Source: JAAZPG01 sp012797375
GTDB lineage: Bacteria; Acidobacteriota; Aminicenantia; Aminicenantales; UBA4085
Assembly (NCBI GenBank): GCA_937868205.1
Contig: CALMMC010000035.1
Location: 1 to 14,255 of the forward strand
Direction: 5' to 3'
DNA: 14,255 nt
The position numbers and the translations under genes are program-made. Shown one piece after another: positions 1 through 6,601 of this stretch (position 1 is its first letter; each line of letters opens with the position of its first letter). The notes below the pieces were generated by a model. It did no database searches and had not been told where the DNA came from. It saw only the letters and a list, made by a program, of their open reading frames with translations.

Positions 1-813
1 GCCTACCCTGTATCCTCCCAGGTCGAGGGCGATGAAGGCATACCCCCTCTTTTTAAGACGGGAGTTGATCCGTCGGCGCATCTCCTCCCCCATCGCCCGG
101 CCGATCTCGTCCAAATCCAGTTCGATCCGGGCGACCGGCCCGTGATCCCGGACCCGCACGCGCCCGAATCCCAGCCGGCGGAGATCCTCCTCGGCGGCCG
201 CCACGCGGGCGAGAGCCGGGCGGCGGATCGGAACTCCGAAGGGAATCCTCGTGGCCAGGCAGGCTTGGGCCGGCTTGTCCCAGGTGGGGAGGCCCAGCTT
301 CCGGGAATACGCCCGGATCTCGTCCTTACGGAGGCCCGCTTCCTGGAGCGGAGAACGCACGCCCATCTCCCGGCCGGCCGCCGCCCCCGGCCGGTAATCG
401 CTCTTGTCATCGACGTTTTGACCGTCGACGATCTGGGCGTTCCCTTCCCGGACGGCGATTCTCCGGGCCGACCGCCACAAATCCTTCTTGCATTCGTAGC
501 ACCGGAGGGGCGTGTTTTTCACAAACCGCGGATTCTTGAAAACGGCGGGGCGGATGATTCTGTACCGGACCTTGAATTTCCGGGCCAACCGCTCGGCGTC
601 GGCGATTTCCGAAGCGGGAAAGACCGGGGAGGAGGCGATCACGGCCGAGACGTTCCGGTCTAAAACCTCGGCCGCGATTTTCAGGAGAAACGCGCTGTCG
701 GTTCCGCCGGAAAAGGCAACCAGGACGCGGTCCATTCCTTGGAGAATATCCCTCAGCCGGCCGACCTTCTCCTCGAGCCGGCGGGAAACGGAAGGATGTT
801 CAGCGACGCTCAT
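1..813 (-). CDS. larE: LarE-type ATP-dependent sacrificial sulfur transferase (3' end cut by window edge)
   Basis: The minus-strand frame is open for 271 codons and runs off the left edge; family members are about 270-280 residues, so only the last few are probably missing. Seen: an N-terminal PP-loop SGGTDS (residues 35-40) that binds ATP, the RCYECKK segment (Cys105, Cys108) usual in LarE, and QACLATRIPFG with Cys185. That last cysteine aligns by motif with the sacrificial cysteine (Cys176) of Lactiplantibacillus LarE. In that system LarE gives up its cysteine sulfur to convert the carboxylates of the pyridinium precursor to thiocarboxylates for the nickel-pincer nucleotide of lactate racemase-type enzymes. 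The ATG at 813 lies inside the end of ispG (14 bp overlap) and has GGAAAG six bases upstream, so translation is probably coupled. No larB, larC or larA is visible. Other PP-loop sulfur-transfer roles are possible, but the motif set favours LarE. Confidence 0.88.
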   Translation of the reverse strand, partial: MSVAEHPSVSRRLEEKVGRLRDILQGMDRVLVAFSGGTDSAFLLKIAAEVLDRNVSAVIASSPVFPASEIADAERLARKFKVRYRIIRPAVFKNPRFVKNTPLRCYECKKDLWRSARRIAVREGNAQIVDGQNVDDKSDYRPGAAAGREMGVRSPLQEAGLRKDEIRAYSRKLGLPTWDKPAQACLATRIPFGVPIRRPALARVAAAEEDLRRLGFGRVRVRDHGPVARIELDLDEIGRAMGEEMRRRINSRLKKRGYAFIALDLGGYRVG

Positions 814-1906
814 CGCCGTCTTTCCGGCCGGCGGCGATCCGGACGACTTCGCGGACCAGGGCGTCGGCGATTTCCTTCTCGGGCACCCGCCGGAGGATCT
901 CTCCCTTGACGAACAGGGCGCCCGAACCCCGACCACAGGCGACGCCGGCATCCGCTTCCCTCGCTTCCCCGGGCCCGTTGACGGCGCATCCCATGACGGC
1001 CACGGTCAGCGGCTCCGGAACGCCGGCCAAACGGCGATGAATCTGTCGGACGATCGAGGCAAGGTCGACTTCGCATCGGCCACAGGTCGGGCAGGAGACG
1101 ATGTCGAGGCCGCGCGCCCGGAGACCCATCGCGGCCAGGATCCGGTAGGCGACCCGGACCTCCTCGACCGCCGGAGCAGTCAGGGAGACGCGGATCGTGT
1201 CGGCCAGGCCCTCGGCCAGCAGCAAGGCCAACCCGGCCGAGGATTTCACCGCCCCGGGCAGCAGGGTGCCCGCCTCAGTGATCCCGGCGTGAAATGGATA
1301 ATCCGTGCGCTCCGCCAGGAGCCGGTAGGCCTGGAGCGTCCGCGTCAGGTCGGAGGCCTTGAGCGAAACCTTGATCAGCCGAAAATCGAGGTCTTCCAGG
1401 ATCCGGATGTGCCGGAGAGCGCTTTCCGCCATGGCCTTGGCCGTCGTCCCTCCCCGGGCGGATCGAAGATCCTTTTCGATCGAGCCGGCGTTGACCCCGA
1501 TGCGGATCGGGACGGACCGCTCCTTGGCCGCCCGGACGACCTCTCGAACCTTGTCGCGCGTTCCGATCGTCCCCGGATTGAGCCGGAGGCCGTCGGCCCC
1601 CGCTTCCAGGCAAGCCACGGCCAGGCGGTGGTCGAAATGGATATCGGCGATCAGCGGAACCGGCGACGCTTTCCTGAGGCGGGCGAAGGCCCGGGCGGCC
1701 TCCGCGTCGGGGATCGCCAGCCGGACGATCTCGCATCCCTCCCTGGCGAGGCGGCGGATTTCAGCGGCCGTCGCCCGGACGTCGCGGGTGTCGGTCTTGG
1801 TCATGGATTGAACGCTGACCGGAGATCCTCCCCCGACAGCTACGTTTCCGATCCGGATTTGAACCGTCCGGCGGCGGGGGAATAAGGGAGGACCTTGTTC
1901 CTTCAT
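800..1906 (-). CDS. ispG: IspG (GcpE), 4-hydroxy-3-methylbut-2-enyl diphosphate synthase
   Basis: This is the penultimate MEP-pathway enzyme: it reductively opens methylerythritol cyclodiphosphate to HMBPP in the cytoplasm using a [4Fe-4S] cluster. Seen: the TIM-barrel start with VQSMT, DIHFD, LNPG and IRIGVNAGS, and the C-terminal cluster domain with SCPTCGR and VMGCAVNGPGEA. Counting from ATG 1906, the predicted ligands Cys272, Cys275, Cys307 and Glu314 sit almost exactly where the E. coli ligands do (270, 273, 305, 312). The protein is 368 residues, normal for bacterial IspG. An ATG at 1915 is in frame but overlaps the TATAAT box at 1914-1919, so I prefer 1906, which then lies at the expected transcription start (leaderless). 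It overlaps larE downstream and is separated from rseP upstream by a structured spacer, so it has its own promoter. Confidence 0.97.
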   Translation of the reverse strand: MKEQGPPLFPRRRTVQIRIGNVAVGGGSPVSVQSMTKTDTRDVRATAAEIRRLAREGCEIVRLAIPDAEAARAFARLRKASPVPLIADIHFDHRLAVACLEAGADGLRLNPGTIGTRDKVREVVRAAKERSVPIRIGVNAGSIEKDLRSARGGTTAKAMAESALRHIRILEDLDFRLIKVSLKASDLTRTLQAYRLLAERTDYPFHAGITEAGTLLPGAVKSSAGLALLLAEGLADTIRVSLTAPAVEEVRVAYRILAAMGLRARGLDIVSCPTCGRCEVDLASIVRQIHRRLAGVPEPLTVAVMGCAVNGPGEAREADAGVACGRGSGALFVKGEILRRVPEKEIADALVREVVRIAAGRKDGDERR

Positions 1907-1913
1907 GGAGGCC

Positions 1914-1922
1914 ATTATACCA
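1914..1922 (-). promoter_or_regulatory. Extended -10 promoter for ispG-larE
   Basis: Read on the minus strand the sequence is TGGTATAAT, an extended -10 element (TGn) with a perfect TATAAT hexamer. No TTGACA-like -35 is present at 16-18 bp, which is common for extended -10 promoters. The expected start point, 7-8 nt after the box, coincides with the ATG at 1906, leaving no room for a Shine-Dalgarno site. It therefore predicts a leaderless ispG mRNA. Confidence 0.6.
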
Positions 1923-1975
1923 GCAATGCCGCAGCCGCGGCTCTTTTTCTTCCCTTCCCCGAGACCCGGCTTGAG

Positions 1976-1987
1976 CGGACATGTCCG
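1976..1987. promoter_or_regulatory. 12-bp perfect palindrome upstream of ispG promoter (possible operator)
   Basis: CGGACATGTCCG is a perfect 12-bp inverted repeat centred about 65 bp upstream of the ispG -10 box, in non-coding DNA. Its symmetry and place fit a dimeric regulator site, but I do not recognise the motif as belonging to a known regulator. Chance palindromes of this length are uncommon but not impossible in GC-rich DNA. Confidence 0.25.
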
Positions 1988-2038
1988 GTTCAGGCTTTTC
2001 GAAGAATCCGCTCTTTTTTTCGTCCGGGGCTTGTGGCC

Positions 2039-2218
2039 GTTTAAATGGGCTCAGGACCAGGCTTCATCGGCCGGCCGATTCAGGGTGACGCCGAGCTGGG
2101 CGCCCCGTCGCCCGCAGCGGAAGGGTCCCACCGGGGGATGGGTGGAGCGAGGACGACGGGGCTGCGAGGCGGCAGGACCCTGAATATGCCGGCCGATGAC
2201 AATCCTTGAATTTAAAAC
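2039..2218 (-). ncRNA. Candidate structured RNA: 180-nt nested inverted repeat between rseP and ispG
   Basis: Both halves of this spacer pair in nested order. The helices are 2039-2046 with 2210-2218 (one bulge), 2051-2056 with 2203-2209 (one bulge), 2064-2075 with 2188-2199 (12 bp perfect), 2078-2086 with 2177-2185 (9 bp perfect), 2090-2093 with 2170-2173, 2102-2110 with 2154-2162 (9 bp perfect) and an apical helix 2128-2132 with 2141-2145. The result is a long rod with small internal loops. Several positions that are C-A mismatches on the plus strand become G-U pairs on the minus strand (2057/2202, 2058/2201, 2059/2200, 2089/2174, 2111/2153). I saw no position favouring the plus strand, so I assign the minus strand. 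The rseP stop codon lies in the outermost arm. No U-tract follows, so it is not a standard intrinsic terminator. It could be a 3'-UTR element of the uppS-rseP operon, a 6S-like RNA (length fits, but no large central bubble) or a MITE-like inverted repeat. Confidence 0.45.
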
Positions 2219-3543
2219 GGCAACAAGCTCCTCCAGCCGTTGGGCAGGCGCTTGGCGATGTCGTTCAAAATGACGAACCCGATCAGGAGGATGAAGACGG
2301 CGAACCCGATCTGCATCCAGATCTGCCGGGCCTTGGGCGTCAGGTCCCGCCGGAGAATTCCCTCGATGGCCAGGACGAAAATCTGTCCGCCGTCGAAGAC
2401 CGGGATCGGGAAAAGGTTCAGGATTCCCAGTTGAAGGCTGATGAGGGCGATCCAGCTCATCAGGGAGAGAAATCCCATTTTCAGGGCGGCGTAGGAGAAA
2501 TTGGCGATTTCCAGGGGACCGGAGAGCTGTTTGGCCGAGGCTTGGCCGGTGAACAGGTTCTTGAGAAAATCGATGACCAGAAAAGTCAGGCGGGCGTTTT
2601 CCTTGAGGCTCTGGCCGATGGCCGGGAAAAAGGCGAATTTCTTGAGGACGGACTGGGCCGTCTGCATCACCCCGATTTTCCCGACCTTGCCCTCCCGGCG
2701 CGGAGTGATGCTCAGGGCGATCTCGCGCCCGCCGCGGTCGACCCGGAACGCGCATTCCTTCTCGGGATTCGACTCGATGATCTCGACGAAGCGGTAGAAA
2801 TACACCGGCTCGCCGTTGATCGCCAGGATGACGTCCCCGGCTTGAAGCCCCCCTTTCTCGGCCGGGGAGCCCGGGGAAACCATCTGGACCTGGGTCAGGA
2901 TCTTGCCGAAAAATCCGGCGTATCCCATCTCGTATTTAGTCCGGCTCTCGGTCGTCAGCGGAACCTCCATGACGCGGACGTCCCGCCGGATGTCCAAGGA
3001 CAGGAGGCGGTTGGGCTTTGTCCCGACGGCGATCTCCACGTCGTTCCAGGTCGGCGTTTTCCGGCCGTTGACCGCCAGGATCAGGTCGTCCGGCTTCAGG
3101 TCCGCCCGGGCGGCCGGCGAGTCCGGCTCGATCCAGCCGATCACCGGCGCCTCGTCCTGGTAGCGGGGCGTCGTCACGCCGACCATGTTGAGGCCGGCCA
3201 TGATGACGACCGCCAGGAGAATGCTCATGACCGGCCCCATCACGAAGACGAGGAACCGCTGGAGACGGTTCTTGGCCATGAAATCATCCGGCTCCAGGAT
3301 TTTGCCCGGCTCAGCCAGGCCCTCGCCGAGCATCTTGACGTAGCCGCCCAGGGGCAAGAGGCTGATCCGGTAATCCGTGCCGCTTTTTTTAAACCCGAAC
3401 AAGCGCTTGCCGTAGCCGAAGGAGAAGACTTCCACCCTGACGCCGACCAGCTTGGCCGCGAAAAAGTGGCCGAATTCGTGAATAAAAACCAGAATGCCAA
3501 AAACGATTAAAAACGCGAGAATCGTGCCGAAAATCGTGCCCAT
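2212..3543 (-). CDS. rseP: RseP/RasP-type site-2 zinc metalloprotease
   Basis: This polytopic inner-membrane protease performs regulated intramembrane proteolysis; in model bacteria it cleaves anti-sigma factors and remnant signal peptides. Seen in 443 residues: the first transmembrane helix carrying HEFGH (His22, Glu23, His26), LPLGGYVKM at 62-71, a second helix near 97-120, two tandem PDZ domains (about 130-195 and 215-282, each with a GDxIL/DDLIL-type core), and a C-terminal membrane region with NLFPIPVFDGG. Asp384 there is the third zinc ligand; the usual PVLDGG reads PVFDGG. The reading frame stays open upstream into dxr, but the start is the ATG at 3543: AAAAGGAC precedes it by 7 nt and the protein then begins right at the first helix, as in the family. 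The dxr stop and this start are one base apart, so the genes are coupled. Its substrate here cannot be told from the sequence. Confidence 0.96.
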   Translation of the reverse strand: MGTIFGTILAFLIVFGILVFIHEFGHFFAAKLVGVRVEVFSFGYGKRLFGFKKSGTDYRISLLPLGGYVKMLGEGLAEPGKILEPDDFMAKNRLQRFLVFVMGPVMSILLAVVIMAGLNMVGVTTPRYQDEAPVIGWIEPDSPAARADLKPDDLILAVNGRKTPTWNDVEIAVGTKPNRLLSLDIRRDVRVMEVPLTTESRTKYEMGYAGFFGKILTQVQMVSPGSPAEKGGLQAGDVILAINGEPVYFYRFVEIIESNPEKECAFRVDRGGREIALSITPRREGKVGKIGVMQTAQSVLKKFAFFPAIGQSLKENARLTFLVIDFLKNLFTGQASAKQLSGPLEIANFSYAALKMGFLSLMSWIALISLQLGILNLFPIPVFDGGQIFVLAIEGILRRDLTPKARQIWMQIGFAVFILLIGFVILNDIAKRLPNGWRSLLPF

Positions 3544-3544
3544 G

Positions 3545-4702
3545 TCATGTCCTTTTTTCGATCCGCCGCCTCGTCCGCTCCCGGATTCGGCGGTCTTCTT
3601 CGATGATGTCGTCAAGGGAATCCAATCGGCGCGGCCGCAGGCCGGCCAAGGCCTCCTCCACCGTTTCGGCGATGCCGTTGAACCGGAGACGGGCCCCAAG
3701 GAAGGCCTCGACGGCGATTTCATTAGCCGCGTTCATCGCCACCGCGGCGCTGTCCTTCTCTCCCATCACCCGCCGGGCCGTTTTAAGGAGCGGAAACCGG
3801 CGCTCGTCCGGAGACGAAAATTCCAGCGGCCCGGAAGCGGCCAGATCCAGCGGCGGAAGGAATCCATCCCGGCGCCGGGGATAGGTTAAGGCGTATTGAA
3901 TGGGGATGCGCATATCCGTCCGGCTGAGCTGGGCCAGGACCGACCCGTCCCGCAACTCGACCAAGGCGTGGACGATGCTCTGGGGATGAATGAGAACCCG
4001 GATCATGTCCGGGGCCAGGTCGAAAAGCCACCGGGCTTCGATCAGCTCCAAGCCCTTGTTCATCATCGTGGCCGAGTCGATGGTGACCTTGCGGCCCATC
4101 GTCCAGCGGGGATGGGCCAAGGCTTCTTCCGGCGTCTTCCGGCGCAACTCCCGCAGGGGGATACGGAGAAACGGGCCGCCCGAGGCGGTCAGAACGACGC
4201 TCCGGATGTCCCCTCGATCGATGCCGGCCAAACATTGAAAAATCCCGCTGTGCTCGGAATCGACCGGAATGAAGACCGCTCCGCTGTTCTTGGCCTCCCG
4301 GCGGAGCAGTCCGCCGGCCGCGACAAGGGATTCCTTGTTGGCCAAGGCGACCGTCTTTCCGGCCCGGACCGCGGCCAGGGTCGGCCGCAGGCCGTTGAAT
4401 CCGGCGATGGCCGAAACGACAAGGTCGGCGCTCGTTTCGGCGGCCGCGGCCGAGGCTCCTTCCGCTCCGGACAGGATATCCGGCCCCCGCCGCCCGAGCT
4501 CCCGGCGCAGGGCGGCGGCGTCCGCGTCCGTCCCGACGGAGACGAGAAGCGGGCGGAACTCCACGATCTGGGAGAGGAGCAAGTCCCGATTGGAGCCGGC
4601 GGCCAAGGCCGTCACCTTAAAAAGACGGCGATGGCGGCGGACGATGTCGAGCGTGTTCCGGCCGATCGTGCCAGTCGAGCCGAGAACGGCGATTTTTCTC
4701 AT
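3545..4702 (-). CDS. dxr: 1-deoxy-D-xylulose-5-phosphate reductoisomerase
   Basis: This cytoplasmic NADPH-dependent enzyme converts DXP to methylerythritol 4-phosphate, the committed MEP-pathway step. Seen in 385 residues: the N-terminal Rossmann motif GSTGTIG (8-14), NKESLVAAGG (122-131), the metal-site segment DSEHSGIFQCL (Asp148, Glu150), SGGPF (174-178), and HPRWTMGRKVTIDSATMMNKGLELIEA with Glu219. The metal residues match E. coli Asp150, Glu152 and Glu231. The ATG at 4702 has GGAAG eight bases upstream and overlaps the cdsA stop by 4 bp (ATGA). The length and all catalytic motifs are intact. Together with ispG it places the MEP pathway next to its consumer uppS, an arrangement common in bacteria. 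Confidence 0.98.
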   Translation of the reverse strand: MRKIAVLGSTGTIGRNTLDIVRRHRRLFKVTALAAGSNRDLLLSQIVEFRPLLVSVGTDADAAALRRELGRRGPDILSGAEGASAAAAETSADLVVSAIAGFNGLRPTLAAVRAGKTVALANKESLVAAGGLLRREAKNSGAVFIPVDSEHSGIFQCLAGIDRGDIRSVVLTASGGPFLRIPLRELRRKTPEEALAHPRWTMGRKVTIDSATMMNKGLELIEARWLFDLAPDMIRVLIHPQSIVHALVELRDGSVLAQLSRTDMRIPIQYALTYPRRRDGFLPPLDLAASGPLEFSSPDERRFPLLKTARRVMGEKDSAAVAMNAANEIAVEAFLGARLRFNGIAETVEEALAGLRPRRLDSLDDIIEEDRRIRERTRRRIEKRT

Positions 4703-5514
4703 CCGAGGGGCTTCCAGATGTACCGGACGATAAAATAGAAGAGGGGGACGGCGAACAAGAGGCTGTCGACCCTGTCCAGGAAGCCGCCGTGCCCCGGAAG
4801 CGCGTTGGAGGAATCCTTCACGCCCGCGGCCCTCTTGAAAAGGGATTCGAGGGGATCTCCGGCCTGGGCCGCGATCGAGACGGCCAGTCCGGTGAGGATC
4901 GCCCGGCCCGGCCCGATCTCCGGAAGGAAAACCGCCCTTGCGGCCCAGGCGGTCAAACCGGCGAAAATCAGGCCCCCGGCCGCCCCTTCCCAAGTTTTAT
5001 TGGGGCTGGCGATCGGAGTCATCGGATGGCGTCCGGCCGCCTTCCCGACAAAAAACGCCCCCGTGTCGGCCAGGAAAACCACGGCCAGGAGGAAGTAGAT
5101 CGGGGCGGAACCGTAGGTCTGGCGAAGCGGGTACAGAAAGTTGAGGGTGAAGCCGATGTAGAGGGGGCCGAAGACCGTCACGGCGATCGAGGCCGTCGTG
5201 CGGACGGCCGTCTCGATCGTCCGGGAGACGACGACATAGAAGACGCCGAGGCCCAGGAGACCGGCGAAGAGAGCCAGCTCCAGCGTCAGCCCTTCGATGA
5301 GGAACGACGCCCCCAAGAGAAGGGCGAAGAGGATCCCGGGAACGGCCGCCGGATAAAGGCGGCGCCGCCGGGCCAGGTTGTAGAACTCGATCAGGGACGC
5401 GATGACGACGGCCTGCAAAGCGGCGAACAGAACCCACTTGTTTCCGTATTCGAGGACCAGGAACAGGGCGGTCAACAGGACGAGGGCCGTCCAAAACCGC
5501 TTGACGATATTCAT
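4699..5514 (-). CDS. cdsA: CdsA, phosphatidate cytidylyltransferase
   Basis: This integral membrane enzyme condenses CTP with phosphatidic acid to CDP-diacylglycerol, the branch point of bacterial phospholipid synthesis. Seen in 271 residues: about eight hydrophobic helices starting with VLLTALFLVLEYG, the cytoplasmic segment LADTGAFFVGKAAGRHPMTPIASPNKTWEG typical of the family (key residues D, K and the SPNKTWEG run), and the C-terminal signature from about residue 226, FKRAAGVKDSS..LPGHGGFLDRVDSL, matching the CdsA pattern with its two acidic metal-binding residues. The ATG at 5514 has GCGGAG eight bases upstream and overlaps the uppS stop (ATGA); its own stop overlaps the dxr start the same way. 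It is the second gene of a tightly coupled operon. Confidence 0.96.
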   Translation of the reverse strand: MNIVKRFWTALVLLTALFLVLEYGNKWVLFAALQAVVIASLIEFYNLARRRRLYPAAVPGILFALLLGASFLIEGLTLELALFAGLLGLGVFYVVVSRTIETAVRTTASIAVTVFGPLYIGFTLNFLYPLRQTYGSAPIYFLLAVVFLADTGAFFVGKAAGRHPMTPIASPNKTWEGAAGGLIFAGLTAWAARAVFLPEIGPGRAILTGLAVSIAAQAGDPLESLFKRAAGVKDSSNALPGHGGFLDRVDSLLFAVPLFYFIVRYIWKPLG

Positions 5515-6284
5515 GCCGACGGCTCCGCGGCCCCGAAGCGCCGGTTCCGGCCTTGGTAATCGACCAAGGCTTGGAGAAGGTGTTTTCTCCGGAAATCGGG
5601 CCAGAAAACCGGCGTGATCCAGATTTCGGCGTAGGCGATCTGCCAGAGGAGGAAGTTGGAGATCCGGCGTTCGCCGCTCGTCCGGATCAGCAGGTCGGGA
5701 TCGGGCAGCCCGGCCGTGTCCAAGTACCGGCTGAAAACGTTCTCGTCAAGGTCGCCGGCCGCGAGCCGCCCCTCGGCCAAAATCCGCCGGACGGCCTCGA
5801 CGATTTCCGCCCGGCCGCCGTAATTCAAGGCCAAACCGATGATCATCCGGGAATTGCCGCGGGTCATCGTCTCGACCCGCTCGAGCTCGCGGCGGAGCCC
5901 TCCGGGAAGCTTGTCTTTCGCCCCCAGGACGCGCAGCCGCAGGCCGTGCTCCATGAGAAGTCCGTCTTCTTTCCCCAGGGTCTCCTCGAGAAGACGCATC
6001 AAGGTTTGGACTTCCCGGGGGGGGCGTTTCCAGTTCTCGGTGGAAAAGGCGAACAGCGAGAGAACGTCCAGGCCGGCGCGGGCGCCCGTCTCGATGATTT
6101 CCCGGACGGATTTCGCCCCGGCCTTGTGGCCTTCGACCCGTGGCAATCCCCGTTCCGCGGCCCACCGGCCGTTGCCGTCCATGATCACGGCCACGTGACG
6201 GGGAATCCGGGCGGCGTCCAGGCGGAGAGCCAGGCCGGCTTCCTCGCTGCCGTCCTCAAGCCATCCGTCCAAGCCTTTTAACAT
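5511..6284 (-). CDS. uppS: UppS, di-trans,poly-cis-undecaprenyl-diphosphate synthase
   Basis: This cis-prenyltransferase adds isopentenyl units to farnesyl diphosphate to form undecaprenyl diphosphate, the lipid carrier for peptidoglycan and surface glycans. Seen: VIMDGNGRWA with catalytic Asp36, GHKAGA, LFAFSTENWKRP, NYGGRAEI, PDPDLLIRTSGE and RISNFLLWQIAYAEI, all intact and in family order. From ATG 6284 the protein is 257 residues. In-frame ATGs also exist at 6290 and 6320. The one at 6290 directly abuts a TATACT box, and the one at 6320 lies upstream of it, so 6284 fits a leaderless start at the predicted +1; if transcription begins further upstream, the longer forms are possible. It is the first gene of the uppS-cdsA-dxr-rseP operon and is divergent from hypC. 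Confidence 0.96.
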   Translation of the reverse strand: MLKGLDGWLEDGSEEAGLALRLDAARIPRHVAVIMDGNGRWAAERGLPRVEGHKAGAKSVREIIETGARAGLDVLSLFAFSTENWKRPPREVQTLMRLLEETLGKEDGLLMEHGLRLRVLGAKDKLPGGLRRELERVETMTRGNSRMIIGLALNYGGRAEIVEAVRRILAEGRLAAGDLDENVFSRYLDTAGLPDPDLLIRTSGERRISNFLLWQIAYAEIWITPVFWPDFRRKHLLQALVDYQGRNRRFGAAEPSA

Positions 6285-6290
6285 GCGCAT

Positions 6291-6319
6291 AGTATAGCGG
6301 ATGGCCGGCCGGCCGTCCA
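6291..6319 (-). promoter_or_regulatory. Promoter for the uppS-cdsA-dxr-rseP operon
   Basis: On the minus strand TGGACG (4 of 6 matches to TTGACA), a 17-bp spacer and TATACT (5 of 6 matches to TATAAT) lie immediately upstream of uppS. The -10 box ends at 6291 and the ATG at 6284 is seven positions further, where the transcript should begin. The intergenic space to the divergent hypC gene is only about 85 bp, so both promoters share this short region. The spacer contains a GGCCGGCCGGCC run. Confidence 0.5.
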
Positions 6320-6369
6320 TGGATTCGGAGGGCGAGTTTTGATATCCTATGCCCTATCAAGAGGTTGTC

Positions 6370-6600
6370 ATGTGCCTAGCGATTCCCGTCCGGGTCGTCG
6401 AAATCGACGCCTCGGGCGATGCCGGAAAAGTCGATTATCTGGGGACGAAAATCGGGGCGAACTTCGCCCTGATCCGGGACGTCCGGGTTGGAGACTGGGT
6501 CATCGTTCATGCCGGATTCGCCATCTCCCGCCTGGATGAAGCGGAAGCCCGGGAAACGCTGGCCCTGCTCCGTGATGTCCAGGATGCCGGGAGATCCTGA
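6370..6600 (+). CDS. hypC: HypC/HupF-type hydrogenase maturation chaperone
   Basis: This small cytoplasmic chaperone carries the Fe(CN)2CO unit with HypD and delivers it to the hydrogenase large subunit. Seen in 76 residues: MCLAIP at the start, with the essential Cys2, VRVVEID, the beta-barrel core and VGDWVIVHAGFAISRLDEAEA, all typical of HypC. An in-frame ATG at 6349 would add seven residues, but Cys2 must follow the initiator Met, and AGAGG lies seven bases before ATG 6370, so 6370 is the start. A weak -10 candidate (TATCCT, 6343-6348) has only a poor -35. It heads a hypC-hypD-hypE run and the hypD GTG lies one base past its stop. Confidence 0.95.
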   Translation: MCLAIPVRVVEIDASGDAGKVDYLGTKIGANFALIRDVRVGDWVIVHAGFAISRLDEAEARETLALLRDVQDAGRS

Positions 6601-6601
6601 G

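Noticed and set aside
512..1885. Long plus-strand ORF (457 codons) opposite ispG and larE
   Set aside because: It is an antisense shadow of two well-identified genes, produced by GC-rich codon bias; the translation shows no domain and low-complexity composition.
1988..2020. Possible plus-strand terminator (CGGTTC...GAATCCG then seven T)
   Set aside because: The stem is short with a bulge and a 12-nt loop, and no plus-strand gene ends here; on the minus strand the T-run would be A.
2051..2209. SRP RNA or RNase P RNA in the rseP-ispG spacer
   Set aside because: The conserved SRP apical core and the RNase P P4-type core sequences are absent on both strands, and the length does not fit RNase P.
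2206..3510. Long plus-strand ORF (434 codons) opposite rseP
   Set aside because: It is a mirror of the rseP reading frame; the minus-strand protein has full site-2 protease motifs.
6343..6348. TATCCT as the hypC -10 box
   Set aside because: The -35 candidate at proper spacing (TGGATT) matches poorly; a promoter must exist nearby but I cannot place it firmly.
6349..6369. Longer HypC start at ATG 6349
   Set aside because: HypC needs Cys at position 2; only ATG 6370 gives MCLAIP, and it has a good ribosome site.
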